Assembly: GCA_023101885.1 (NCBI GenBank) | Contig: JALPQD010000233.1 | Coordinates: forward strand, 2,145,501 to 2,209,500 | DNA from: Typhlomys cinereus | Lineage: Eukaryota > Chordata > Mammalia > Rodentia > Platacanthomyidae | Length of the DNA stretch: 64,000 nucleotides | Direction: 5' to 3' | Part shown: positions 33,835 through 45,506 of the stretch, piece by piece | Layout of the letters: each line of letters opens with the position of its first letter | How positions within the stretch are numbered: the stretch's first letter is position 1 | Notes under the pieces: model-generated | What the model was told of the DNA's origin: nothing | Databases searched by the model: none | What the model saw: only the letters and a program-made list of their open reading frames with translations | Translations under genes and position numbers: made by a program

Positions 33835-34980
33835 ATGGAGAGTTTCCCTTTATGATAATTTGAAAAATTTTCTCGGATATGGTGTTTTGGGATTCTTATG
33901 AATGAACATATTAGGTGTCCCATAGGTGTTCTTCAAGGTGTCCCATAACTCTTGAATATTCTTCTCAAGTATCTTTTTGGCTTTAACAAACTTTTTGATT
34001 GAACTAGTTAGTTTTTCCACTTTGTTTTCAAATTCTGATATTCTATGCTTTATTAGTTCTGCTGATAAGACTCTGTTGAGTTCTGGGTTGAAGATAACTT
34101 GTCTTTAATTCAATTTTAAACTGTACTTGAGATTGTTCTAAGTATTCTATGCCTATTTTATTTCTTCAACTGATTTTCTCATCTCTTCTAAGTACCTGTT
34201 GTGTTCCTGTTCAAAGTGGTTGATGTGTTATTTAACTCCTCCAGGATTGCCTCTTTCATAGTATTGATCATAGTAAAGATCAGGCTTTGAAAATCATTTT
34301 CTTGGGTATGGCTTTCTTGGGTATTTTTTGTGACTTTGTTCTGGTTGGAATCTATCATTATGGTGTTAATTCTTTCAATAGGAGAATTGCTGCCTTGGCT
34401 TTTGTTTCTTATGCATTTGTACTGTGACCTGGGCCTTTTTTTTTAAAATCTCTTAACACCTTCTTTTTGTTTCAGTGTGTTTTTGACTGAGTTAGATAGT
34501 ATTACTATACTTGATCAATTATTACTAGTGTTTGCCTTGGAGTTGGGCACACTTGTCTGGTTAATACATCAATTAAGTCATGTTTAGTAGACAAGGAGTG
34601 AAGATTAGTATGGTAGTGCACTTTTTTGGTTTACTTCCTTGGTGATATGTGAGGGTGAATGGTATAGTCCCTGAAGTTGTATGGTTTTGGGGTGGCTATA
34701 TGGAATTGTTAAACTGCAGTGATTAATAATTGAGAGGAACAAGATGGTAAAAATATGGTTTACTTATCTTTGAGCTGGATATGAAGATTCTCTTCCATGT
34801 GATCAGATGATTTTAGAGGGCTTCAGATGTATAGTGTTTTTCCCCTAGTGCTTTGCTTGGGTTTTTTCTGGACTTTGTTGAATTCTGAGGAGCAGGGGTC
34901 TGCCCTAAGGAGCAGGGAGTCTGCCCTGGTCCCAGTCTGGGGCAGAAGGTGTTCAGCTATTTTTATTTAAGTCATATCTC
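33835..34980 (-). mobile_element. probable L1 5' region (5'UTR and ORF1 coiled coil), antisense
   Basis: Minus-strand translation of 34400-33840 gives lysine/glutamate-rich stretches such as LIKHRISEFENKVEKL and KKILEKNIQELWDTLKN. These look like the coiled coil of L1 ORF1p, although stops and frameshifts intervene. The part to the right (34400-34980) would then be 5'UTR. An alternative is ERV internal sequence, though the coiled-coil style favours L1. No intact frame. Confidence 0.5.
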
Positions 34981-34989
34981 CCATCTCAA

Positions 34990-36221
34990 GTGGTCTTGCT
35001 TCTAGATTATGATATAGTTTCATGGGTCAAATAATGGTAGAAAATTAAAATTTTTTAAACATAATTTTTAATGTTAGGATAAAGCCAAATTATCTTTCAG
35101 TCTATCTAGACTCTCTTCAATCTGTCCCATCCCACCAGGTAAAAATTAGCAGAAATAATAATAATAATAATAATAAATAAAATATCTGCCTTCCAATAGA
35201 ATGTGACTACCACAGGACAGGAATCCATATTTCCTTCACTAATGTCTTCCAAGCACTTGAATGGTGGCCATTACATGATGTTTGTAAAGAAATATTGATT
35301 GATGATTAAATGATTCTTTAAATTAAAAAAAAAAGTTACATCTCACATTTGAGTGCTATCTTGCACACACACTTGTGCTCACACAGGAATACATGCAGAA
35401 AGAAAAGAAGAATCACATCTATGCAATAATTTCCTTTTATGCAATTTTATCTATTTTTACAAACTTTTACAAATTTTAAGGTATATAAAGTATTATCTAT
35501 TAAGAAATATATAATAATTTACAAAACAGCTTATTGCCTAATATTAAAATGATATTAAATTTAAATGCAATAAAATAAAATCTAGCCCATAAATGATACT
35601 CATCAACAAATTAGTCACCAGCAAATTAGTAATAAAATTAGACCTTTTCTTGCAAAGATAATTCTCCTAATGCAGAAAGGAAGCAAGGGGAAATAATAGT
35701 GACATCAATGAAGAGTTGCACTGTGGCAGAAATAAGATTAAATGTTTCCAATTAAATGGCAATCTCTATTATTCACCAAGTGGTCCATGAATATTAATTT
35801 AGCCATCTTAGGCTCTTGACAAAATTTAGGAAAATCTAATAATGTATAAGTGGGAAAACATCATAAAATAATTTATTAAGATATGTGACCACTTGACAAC
35901 CTGAGGATGCAGAGATATAGCTGAGAAGTCACCTTGGTGATATAAACAGCAGAGAAGGGGATCAAACTAATACCTGAAGCAATATGACTTAAATACATAA
36001 CTTAAGTATCATAAACAACATGTCACCAAACTGAAGGAAATTGGAAACATAAAGCATAAAATTCACCACATGACAAAATAATGAGTTGCTCAATGAGTGA
36101 ATAAATTGTCAACAGGCAATAGATATCTGGTAAGGGTGTTCTTGCAAGTAAACAATATTATTTCTCAAGATATAAATGATCTCTCACTCTTACTTGCTAT
36201 GGAAAACAAGACTAATAAAAT
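34990..36221. other. unique AT-rich sequence with (AAT)n
   Basis: Contains an (ATA)n microsatellite at 35154-35180. Otherwise no recognisable element or gene. Confidence 0.5.
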
Positions 36222-36295
36222 ATTACTTGTTGGGCCCACCCAGATATAACAGTCTGGGAGGAAGTGAGCAGGGCATGGCTTAGCACATGGGACCA

Positions 36296-36305
36296 AAGAT
36301 GGCGC
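36296..36305 (+). promoter_or_regulatory. YY1-like site in LTR U3
   Basis: AAAGATGGCGC matches the YY1 core (AAGATGGCGGC). YY1 commonly binds retroviral LTRs. The related LTR at 32977 has lost it (aaaaatggcac). Confidence 0.45.
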
Positions 36306-36468
36306 TGGGAGCTAGTGTCCTAGGCATAACCCTGATCACATTACAGAGAGTCCTAATTGGCTTATAGGAGCCAACATAGATTTATGTTTAGTCTGACCTA
36401 TGCAGAGTATGTGCTATACTGACCATCAAGGTAATTGGCTGGTGTTTCACGCCCTTGGATTCTTTGTG

Positions 36469-36498
36469 TATATAAGCTGATTTGTTATCCCCAATAAA
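36469..36498 (+). promoter_or_regulatory. LTR TATA box and AATAAA signal
   Basis: TATATAAG at 36469-36476 and AATAAA at 36493-36498, the usual close spacing in class II ERV LTRs. Transcription would start just downstream of the TATA box if the LTR is active. Confidence 0.75.
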
Positions 36499-36871
36499 CT
36501 GAGATTTTGCTTTGACAAACTCCCCGTCCATTGTCGAGTCTCTGGAGGGCTGAGGCGGAGGTGCGGGCAGTCAGGTCGTTACAGTCAGGAGCTATGTGTA
36601 TGAGTGAGTGAAGGAGTGTCGCCTTGACAGACTCCCTGCTGTGCCTGGAGGCCCCTGGATTTGGGTAGGGGTAAAGGGCCTGCAGAATATTCGCCTTTCT
36701 CCGCCCCAACGGCCTGGAGCTGTCGCAGTGTGTGCCTGGGAGAATCATCCCAGCAATTACTTATACTAAACTCTTAGTTTTTGGGAAAAAGGCAGGAAAA
36801 GTAGGACATAATGAATGACTAGAAGCTTCATTAAAAGTAAGAATAATTATTTGAATACATTTTGTACTTAA

Positions 36872-36902
36872 TAAGACACACATACACACACACACATGTA
36901 TA
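36872..36902. repeat. short AC-rich tract
   Basis: 'acacacatacacacacacac' type sequence directly next to the LTR below. Confidence 0.85.
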
Positions 36903-37225
36903 TGTAGCAGTTTGTCTGCTTGGTTGCTGATAAAATTATAACAAGACAACCTGAGTTGCCAAGTGGTTTAATTTCTTTTAAATAGTCCAGTTACAGTTCT
37001 TTGTCTTGCTTGGCAGGAGAGCCCACACCAACACCAAGGCCTGAAGAAGCTGGCCACACCATGTCCACATAATGGCTGAGAGAGGGACAGTCCTTACATG
37101 GCAGACAAGCATTCCTGGCCAAATACAATGAAGGATGCCAACTTTCTCAACCATCTTATTTACTGCCCAAGGACTAATCAATCAGAAAATCTGATACAAG
37201 ATCAATCTGGGCTTAACTACTAATT
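36903..37225 (-). mobile_element. ERVL-type LTR, antisense, 5' part lost
   Basis: Left edge TGTAGCAGTTTGTCTGC corresponds to the ...GCAACA 3' end of the LTR at 46947-47376 in reverse. 'ccacataatggctgagagag' and 'aaggatgccaactttctcaa' are shared with 8944-9362. Its 5' portion is cut off by the TC microsatellite. Confidence 0.75.
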
Positions 37226-37230
37226 CTCTC

Positions 37231-37309
<79 letters not shown>

Positions 37310-37334
37310 GTCTCTCTCTGTCACACACACACAC
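37225..37334. repeat. (TC)n followed by (AC)n
   Basis: Nearly 100 bp of TC/TTTC repeats, then a short AC run. Confidence 0.97.
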
Positions 37335-37335
37335 T

Positions 37336-37900
37336 ATGTAGGATTTTGAAATTGCACGTAAAATTGTGAAAGAACTTCACAAAATTATCCAATAAAGCAT
37401 TTAGCAAATATATCTAAGTGAAAGTTGGACACATTCCCTTTAAGGGAGGGGATGAAAACCATCACTACTTTTTTTCTTTTTTGTAATGGAAGAAGTTCTA
37501 TTCACTATAACAGAGAGTGAAGGGAGATGATTAGAATAGATTTCCAGTGACTTTGACTGGGATGTGGCCAAGACAGAAATGCAGCATGGGTAACTGGCTG
37601 GTTCTCTGAGACCTAGGGAAACAATTGCCTGGAAGGTAATGCCAAGGTATCAGAAACAAAGAAGAGATTGAAATCTCCCAGGGGATAGATGACTCCTTTG
37701 ATTGATATTTAAAGATCCTGGGAGGAGGGTTGGCAGCTGGGAGCCTAGAGAGGCTGACAGAATCCTGGGAATGTGAACTGAAGGAATCTGTTTGAATGCT
37801 CTTTACTTTTCCATACTTTATCCACACTAATATTTTCCTGCTCTATTCTGGCAACAATATACAGTAATGACTCTTGTCTCTTGTGTGTCATCTCTTCTAG
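37336..37900. other. unique sequence
   Basis: No repeat recognised. Carries open minus-strand frames (37531-37827, 37745-38035) with no recognisable domain. Confidence 0.4.
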
Positions 37901-38075
37901 AGATGAAAAGTCAGGACACTTAAAAATGTGCTGGGAAGAGCTGCAGAAGACAATAAACATCTGTCCTGAGCACGTTCTTTTTTGTTCTGGTACCTTCAAA
38001 CAGTCAAGGCTAACAGGAATACCCCACACCGCCAAGGCTGATTCTTCTTGGGGAACAGAAGGAGAACAGTCAGTG
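37901..38075 (+). other. candidate exon, unproven
   Basis: Preceded by a pyrimidine-rich acceptor ending 'catctcttctag' (37889-37900) and followed by a donor-like 'cagtg^gtaaga' at 38076. The 175-bp interval is open in one plus frame, reading through EKSGHLKMCWEELQ and HVLFCSGTFKQSRL. I do not recognise the product. A minus frame is open too, which weakens the case, and the neighbourhood shows no second exon. Confidence 0.2.
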
Positions 38076-38626
38076 GTAAGAGCTGCTAACTAGGATTTCA
38101 TTATGTTTGAGCATCAACACTTAAGGGGTCAAGTTATTTCCTCCATTCTTTTTTCTAGGACAAGAAATCTTAGAGCTACAGAAGAAAGAATCTATGATCG
38201 TGCCAAAAATAATTAAATACATAAACTAATAAACTGTATCATTTGAAATTTATTATAATATATGGACAAATTATGCAAAATAAATTTAATATGATAAAAC
38301 ATATACAAAAAACATTAACAGAAATAGTTCACAAAAGTCCAAGTAAAACTCAAAAGTTTTGAAATTAAATAATGGTTACTAGCCAATTGAGATTAAGAAA
38401 ATTCCAAATAAGTTTTATATTTACATGTTATGACTGGCTATTTAGAATATCCTAAAGAATGATGGCAGGGGCTTCAGTTTAGTGTAGAGTGTTGTTAAGC
38501 TTAGAAAAGGTTCTAGATTTGGTACTTAGTAACTCAAAACAAAAATTAAACAACAATAATGTAGAAAATCAATGCAAACAATAATGAACAAAGTAAAAAT
38601 TAGATTATATTAAGGTCATAAGATAT
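38076..38626. other. unique AT-rich sequence
   Basis: No supported feature. Confidence 0.45.
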
Positions 38627-38885
38627 ATATTACAGAATTTTTTTACCTATTTATACAAGTTCAGTGAGTAAGTAAACTCATCCCGTCCTATTTCCTCCTT
38701 TCCTACCTCCCTTTATCCCTGCTTTCCTCCCATTCCTCTCTCCCCCATCCCTCTCTCTCCCCACTTTCCTTCCTCCCTTTCCTCTCTAGGTGTTTCAGAC
38801 CTTCTCCTTACCACCCTCCAGAACATCTGCTTATATGGATGTTGAATTTTCCTCTGAGTTGTTACACTAGGATATCACAGAAATT
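38627..38885 (-). mobile_element. short L1 3' end, antisense, with probable TSD
   Basis: ATATTACAGAATTT (38627-38640) and ATATCACAGAAATTT (38872-38885) bracket about 230 bp. Read in reverse this is the L1 3' end: poly-T, 'tatttatacaagttcag', a long pyrimidine tract and 'ccctccagaacatctgc'. The duplication has one mismatch and one indel. Confidence 0.8.
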
Positions 38886-39229
38886 TAATCACTGTGAACT
38901 ATGCAGCATCTGGTAATTATAGAAAATTATCACAACTAAGGAAGCTATCTTTTGTGACTAATATATTAAAGCTTTTAAAGAGTAATGAAAATAACTGAAA
39001 TAAATTTAAAGAAAGAGAGCTAATTTGTGGATGGCAAAACAACACAAAATGAATATCATCTACAAGTTCAATTAAATCACAATTAACATGTCAGTGGGAT
39101 TTTTGTCATTGCATTGACAAATTGATTCTAAAATGTAAAAGAATAATATATCCATATGAGCTAAAGAAAAATTAATAGCACAAATATCCCTATTGGGATT
39201 TGCAAACTTGATAAAAGTTAACATAAAGG
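38886..39229. other. unique AT-rich sequence
   Basis: No supported feature. Confidence 0.45.
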
Positions 39230-39350
39230 AGGTATGCTGGAGCAATCCTGCATGGCAAGAAGTCAAGAACTAAGGTGGGAGAGTCCAGAATTCAAGGCTA
39301 GTCTGCACTATGTAGGTGGATCCTGCCTCAAAAATACAGCAAAACAGCAA
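39230..39350 (+). mobile_element. old B1-like SINE
   Basis: 'ccagaattcaaggctagtct', 'cactatgtaggtgga' and 'cctgcctcaaaaatac' follow the sense strand of B1 (tcgaggccagcctgg, ctacatagtgagaccctgtctcaaaa). Heavily diverged. Confidence 0.6.
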
Positions 39351-39721
39351 AAATTGCAGATTAGGTACTTGTATTTCAAAGCACAATCATGCCACTGAAA
39401 TAAAGAATTATACAAATCTGGTAACTCAAAACATGAACTACTTAAATAGATGTCATTGGGAAATTAATTCACTATAAAAAAATCAAGATTTTCTGTTTAC
39501 CTCCATGTATTAATAATTGATGCCAATGAAATCAGGACTTCATGCACAGTGTAAATAGAGAAATGTCATTTTGATGAAGAATGAAAGATTTCTTAATCAA
39601 GATTCAAAATATCACAGATCAAGGGAGAAGTATTTTTTCATTTCCAGGATTGCTTTAATTTTTTCAATTGTGAAATGTTTCCTAAAATATACTGTGTTCT
39701 ACACCCTAAAGTATACTGAAT

Positions 39722-39762
39722 TAGTAGTAGTAGTAGTAGCAGTAGAAGAGAAGAAGAAGAAG

Positions 39763-39794
<32 letters not shown>

Positions 39795-39877
39795 GAAAGA
39801 AGAAGAAGAAGAAGAAGAAGAAGAAGAAGAAGAAGAAGAAGAAGAAGAAGAAGAAGAAGAAGAAGAAGAAGAAGAAA
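39722..39877 (+). repeat. (TAG)n then long (GAA)n microsatellite
   Basis: About 20 bp of TAG/CAG repeats lead into roughly 140 bp of GAA with very few interruptions. A long polypurine mirror-repeat tract of this type can form triplex DNA. Confidence 0.98.
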
Positions 39878-40094
39878 TGTGCTGATTTGTGTCTCATGGG
39901 GCTTAATGAATCATTTGGTTACTTGGACCAAAGGACCTGCATGTGTTTGCTAAAGTATAAAGCAAATTCATTGAAAGAAGTCAATATGAATGCCAAGTTT
40001 TGTATAAAATGAAATAAAATCTAAAATAAAATAAGAATATTTTTCTATCTAACAGTAAAGCCACGTGTATTAAACTCTTTTCCATTAAATTGAT

Positions 40095-40440
40095 AAAGCA
40101 CCTGACAGAATTACTTAGGGGAGGAAATATTCATTTTGGCTCACAATTAAGATGCTTCAGTCTTTTACCTTGGCTCCATTCATTCTGAGCTCACAGCATC
40201 TCAGTCATGGATGCACATGGAGAAGGAATCCTGTTCACCCCATTGTAGACAGGAAACAGTGAGCAATCTATGGATCAGGAATAACCTTCAAAGACAACCC
40301 CCAGTGACCTATTTCCTCAAATGTTGCCTCACATCTTGAAGTTTTCAGATCCCATCAAAATACGGCCACCAGCTGGGAACAAAACATTTAGCACATGAAA
40401 CAGTTGGGGGGGTCATTTCATCTTTAAACCATTGCAGAAC
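40095..40440 (-). mobile_element. MaLR LTR (MST/MLT1-like), antisense
   Basis: 'tattcattttggctcacaat', 'cccagtgacctatttcctc', 'cggccaccagctgggaacaa' and the terminal 'tctttaaaccattgca' follow, in reverse, the mammalian MaLR LTR with its TG-TATGGTTTGGAT start. Widespread in placental mammals; old and diverged. Confidence 0.8.
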
Positions 40441-41299
40441 ATTAATGCTATATTGGCTACAGAAGTTGCAGCTCAAGTGAACTATTCCTCATATAGTTAT
40501 TACATTCTTATGGTAAAACTTGGGGAAAACAGAACATGATTAAGATAGATTTTGCATATCCAAAGATTGTACTATTGCTTCAACATTATTTATATTCATG
40601 AAAGTATAGCTGTCTGAGGAATCCTCTCTCTAATTTTGTCATCTATGTCCCCTATTTCTGTTAGGGGAGCAACAGTAACAACAATAACAAAAATTTCCAG
40701 GACAGAATATGTAAGACATAATCCTAATAAGAGCATTCTGAAATGGTGACCTGCAGGTCATAAATCAGCACTATTGAACAGAAATCAGTGCAAATAATGA
40801 AAGCATCAACAGAAAAGAAAATAAAATTAGTGAAAATGCAGAACATTTTTATGAAGAAAGTAAGTGTAATTTTAAGGACACGAGAAAAGATAAAAGTGGT
40901 AGCAATGGTGCATACATGCATTTCTATATTTGCAAATAGGTAGGAGCCCTAGTATTGTAGTAGGTATTTGTAGGAGCTGTAAAAAAATCACAGAATACTA
41001 ATACAGAATAGTGTCATCATCATAAATCAATTCATAGCCAGAATCATCATAAAGGTAATTTCATTTGTTTTTGAAGTTATCGGAATCAATTTACAAACAA
41101 CTTCTGTTTCAGTATTGAGAAAGCAACTACACAATTTCAGTATTCAAGCACTTGCTTCCTCCTGCCATGTGCAGTCCAGTTGGAAGTACAAAATTAGCAC
41201 TGAGTCAGCCACATAAGAAAATTTGAAGTCATTCAAATTTTATCATAACTTTTGTTCAATACCGAGTAATTATGTGTGATGAAACCAGTTATTTAACAT
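40441..41299. other. unique AT-rich sequence
   Basis: No supported feature. Confidence 0.45.
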
Positions 41300-41595
41300 A
41301 TTTGATCATGCTTCTTAAGATGATTAGTTCCATTTATCAGCTCAACACAGACTAGGATCACCTGGAAGAAAGATTTCTGGGCATGACTAAAGGAAGGGAT
41401 TAGTATGAATATTTTACTTGTTGTGGGCAGACCTATCATAATTGTGACTAGGTCTGTTCTATAGGAAGTGAGACCAGAACTGCATGAAATGGAGAAGAGA
41501 GCCAAGCACTAGCAATCATGCACACACTAATTCATTGTTCTTTCTCTTGACAGTGGATACAATGTGACGAGCTCTTTCAAGATTCTGCCACTAGT
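41300..41595 (+). mobile_element. possible old rodent LTR-like repeat
   Basis: 'atttatcagctcaacacaga', 'ctaggatcacctggaagaaa' and 'ttgacagtggatacaatgtg' loosely resemble rodent LTR-like repeats with a 'gtcaacttgac' start. No boundaries. Confidence 0.3.
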
Positions 41596-41599
41596 ACTG

Positions 41600-41850
41600 G
41601 AGAGATAGGCCAGGGGATAAGAGTCTGTCTTGAAAGCAGAAGGATCTGAATCTGGATCTCAAATCCCATGTAAAAATGGATCCCACATAAAAATGGTGGA
41701 GGCCTGCATAGCTGATTTAGGGAGGCAGAGGCTGGGAAATCCCAGACTTAAGCAAAAAAAGCAATCCAAGATTATTCCTGATTTTATCCTTGAATCGCCA
41801 AAGGAACACTCGGTGCCCTCAGGTACACACACACAAAAGGTTTTGTCACT
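41600..41850 (+). mobile_element. older tRNA-derived SINE
   Basis: 'ctggagagataggccagggg', 'aagcagaaggatctgaatct' and 'catgtaaaaatgg', then a body with 'gggaggcagaggctgggaaa' and 'cagacttaagcaaaaaaagc', and a short CA tail. Same superfamily as 42673 but with a different, older body, like the outer element at 52529. Confidence 0.8.
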
Positions 41851-42656
41851 GTGACTTCCTTGCCATGATGGGAAGAATAAGTGTCTAGTAAAGCTGTTTC
41901 CATGTAATAGCATATATTGTGTTAATAGCACACCAAAAAATAGTTACAAATGTTTGAAATGCCTCTTTGAAGAGGATGATAAAACAGGTATAGACTGAAA
42001 TGACTTTAAAATAATCTCATATGAATTCTTTATTATAATTGATAAAGTTGCTTCTATAAGGTAACATTTTTCACATTGATATACATGTATCCCAGAAAGG
42101 AGCAATTAAGTATATGCATGGGTTGGAGTGTGAACTGCGATTTATAGATAAGCAACAGAAGGCAGTTAGAATTTCCTATGCTTGAAATCATACCAGTTTT
42201 AGTCATCAGCAGAACTCATTGCTAACTTTATTCAGATACAGACCACGACATATAGGAATATTCATAGATATTCATATATGGATGCATGGATATATATATC
42301 TTTCTATGCTCTAATTCATGATGATCCTAAAAGCTAAAAACAAAAAGAAGATCTTAACTTTTAATAATATCATGCATTCAAGTAAACTAAACTAATATTA
42401 CTCAGAGAAATGGTAAGCTTTTGACTTAAGGCAATAAATAAACAAATTCACCTTTTAGTGCTGAAAATTAAGGATTTACTTAAAAACACACACACAGTGT
42501 TGGGAATGTCAGAGGGGCACAGGGCCTAGTGAAAGAGCTTCCAATGTTCAAAACTGAAACAAAATAACAAAATGAAAATGAAAGAAATATTAGGTCAAAA
42601 AATAAAGTATCCATGAGTCTAAAAAATAAGTAAATGATTGAACAAGTGAATAATTT
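41851..42656. other. unique AT-rich sequence
   Basis: Short ACAC tract near 42486. Nothing else recognised. Confidence 0.45.
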
Positions 42657-43010
42657 AGAAAAGACTAATCTCCGGCTGGAGAGGTGGCTCAGGGGTTAAG
42701 TCTCTGCCTTGCAGGTGGAAGGTCCTGAGTTCAGATTCCAGATCCCACGTATAGATGCAAGGCGGAAGCGGGGGTGGCCTGCGCTTCTGGTCCTGGTAGG
42801 GCGGAGCCTGTGAATCCCGGGGCAGAGTAAACAAGGAGGAGGTGGAGGCGTCCATGGTGGTTCCCGAATTCGTCCGTGGTTCTACACACACATACACACA
42901 TACACACATACACACACACACACACGTGTGCGCACGAGCGCACATACATATGCACACCCGCACAACTGAATAAATAAAAAAAAATTAAAAAAAAAGAAAA
43001 GACTAATCTC
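42657..43010 (+). mobile_element. young tRNA-derived SINE with perfect 16-bp TSD
   Basis: AGAAAAGACTAATCTC lies on both sides (42657-42672, 42995-43010). The body starts 'cggctggagaggtggctcag' (tRNA-like A box tggctcagggg, then B-box-like gagttcagattcc). It continues into a CpG-rich middle ('ggcggaagcgggggtggcct', 'gtggttcccgaattcgtccg'), a CA-rich segment and an A-rich tail. RNA polymerase III transcript mobilised by L1. It is close to the copy at 52621. Lineage-specific. Confidence 0.96.
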
Positions 43011-45506
43011 TTGCCATTCCATAAGCATGTATTCCAAAGACTTTGAGAAGAGCAGTAATTGATTTTGGAGGAATATGGTAATTAAAAGGAATCAAGTTTA
43101 TATGAAGATTCACAAGTGACATCGAAAGTGTGCCCTTATGACATATGTGATAAAGACAATGCTTCAGATCCCACAGCTCCAGTCCATTAAGAAATAAATT
43201 CTAATAGGGAATCAAATCCTTCAGTGTACCTAGTCTGAACTCCTCAAAGCTATCAGTACTATGAAGTACAAGGAAAGTCAGAAAGTGACATATCTAAGAG
43301 GAAGCTAAGGAGACATGAGTAATACTAACATTGCATCCTGGAAAGTAAGGAAACTAATGGAAGCTTAGACTTCAGTTAATAAATATATATTCACTCAGGT
43401 ACACTGGTTATGACAAAGTATCATTGTAAGTGAAATAGTGATAGAAAAAGTCTTTGTCGGAGATATGGGGAACTCTATCATTTTTTCCTGTAATATAAAA
43501 TCATTATAAATTGATCAATAGCAATAAATGAAATAATATTCATATTACATATTCATAATAAATATATATTTATATAATAGCTAATATGTTATATAAACAT
43601 GTCATATATAATAAAAATAATATTTATGGCATCATATGTACCATCACCTGGTGCAGCATCACATTGGTGCTGTTCAACAGGTTTGTTACCTAATGGTTTT
43701 ACTATCTGGCAAAAACAAAAGAAACTCTTAAATGAGGATGAATGAGGCTTTCAAAGTTAGAAAATTATTCAGTAAAGTATATTTTTAAACCACTTGATTA
43801 TGTTACTTGTGAAGGAGAACATTGTGTTATATATGACTGGCTGTCTAGTAAGCATTAATGTGACATTTTCCAAATTATTGTCAAGATAATTCTCAGTACT
43901 ATGCTTTGTTGCATAATTGATCCTTTGCTATTTTCAGAAAAATCATTCCTCTGAAAACAAGGAATTTTTTTAACATGGATCTAGCATCCTAAATTTAACC
44001 ATACAAGTTATCTAGATGTAATGTCTGCTATACACCTAAATAGGAAATATCTAGATATGAGAAGTAGAGACTAGAAGGAAAGGGAATCAGCAAAATATAA
44101 GGGATATTAAAATAAAGAGCATAAAGTAATAATGTATAATGTTCTGATAGTAAAGGTTTTCAAACTATTCATTCCTATGTGAAGACTTCAGATCTGCTAG
44201 TGATGGTGAAATTATTTCCCTCATCAAATATAACAAAAAGAGATCATCTCAAGAAGACTAATAATCCCATCTTTCTAGAAGAAACATTTTAAGCATTTTT
44301 TAGTATAAAAAGTTTGGATTTAATCATATGCATTGATCTTTTCTGAGAATTTGTTCAATCTTCTCAGATTTTCAGTGGAAATACCATCTGATGCCTTTGA
44401 ATACACATGACAAATTCCAATTTTCTTTTATCCAAAAAGATATATAGCATCAATTGTTTGAAAAGTGCATTTCATTAGTTGTATAATTAATTTGTAATGA
44501 TAGAGATGTTCAATTATGAGAAAATTCTGCCTGAGAACTTACAGATACATCAGGGGATATGAAAAAGAGTAAAATTTTGAAGTACTTTCCATGGAAAGCT
44601 ATTTCCTCATTTTAAATTATTTAAGGATCTGAAAAATGTTTAAAACAGCAATTCTTAGAAAATGTGCCACCTTACCTAAAGTTACAGAAATAAAGTTAAA
44701 TTAATTCTCATGCTGCATTTAAAATAATTACTACCGGCTGTCTCCTTAGCTTTAAGGTTAACTCACTAATGCATAAATAACTAAGATTTTTCTCAAAATT
44801 AATAGAAAATTAGTGTATTATGGACTGAGGTTTTTTTGCAGTAGATTCAACTAGAGTCCATTGCTTTTATAGTACAATAATAAAAATTAGTACTGAAATA
44901 TTATCTTGGGATCTTATAATTCTTTAATGGTCCCTGTGAAATAGTGACATTTACATCCAAGTCATTGTTGTGTAGCAATCTCCTGCAGCGGAAACATTCT
45001 TTCTTGCAATTGAGGCTCATGAAGTAAGCTGAGTTGCTTTCAAATTCTATATGGAACTTACTAGATGCAGCTTCAGTGAGGACCATACAGGTTTGAGTGT
45101 TGAATTTCCTTTGTGCCATCTTTGCTCTAGTAAGTAACCCTTCAACCACTCTCCTCCAAGTAGTCCTGATAACTTCATTCGTTCACCAATTTGAACTTTG
45201 ATATATAACCATTATTAAGTCTGTCACCTGTTATCTGAGGAAAGTAGACTTCTTTATTGTGTCTCCCAAGAAAGAGTTGAGACAAAAGTATACTTGGCAA
45301 TTTCCAAACATGTCTGCTTCACTGGCCTGAAAGGCAAGACAGAGGAATTGAGTCAGACTTCTTTATTCTTTCTCTAGTTAAGCTAAGCAAGTCCCCCTTT
45401 TTTTCTTTCCTCATGTATATCATTCAGCTTTCTAGTTTTTATCACAACCGAAATTCTCCAAACTGCATTATATCTACTGTTAATCATTCTTTTTGTGTGT
45501 ATATAC

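Larger units (their letters stand above)
36222..36761 (+). mobile_element. solo ERV LTR with 6-bp TSD
   Basis: The LTR proper is 36228-36755 (528 bp), beginning TGTTGGGCCC and ending ATCCCAGCA. ATTACT directly precedes (36222-36227) and follows it (36756-36761). A TG...CA LTR with a 6-bp duplication fits class II (ERVK/IAP-like) integration, and the TGTTGGG start is IAP-like. No viral genes remain, so recombination between two LTRs probably removed the interior. Confidence 0.93.

Noticed and set aside
33835..34980. Functional ORF1 gene
   Set aside because: The coiled-coil-like translation is broken by several stops and frameshifts.
42673..42745. tRNA gene
   Set aside because: The A- and B-box-like sequences belong to the head of a SINE with body, CA tail and TSD. 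It does not form a proper cloverleaf with CCA-end pairing. The same applies to 52621-52695.
44901..45149. 82-codon minus frame with cysteines
   Set aside because: No recognisable domain, no splice or promoter context, and length within chance expectation.
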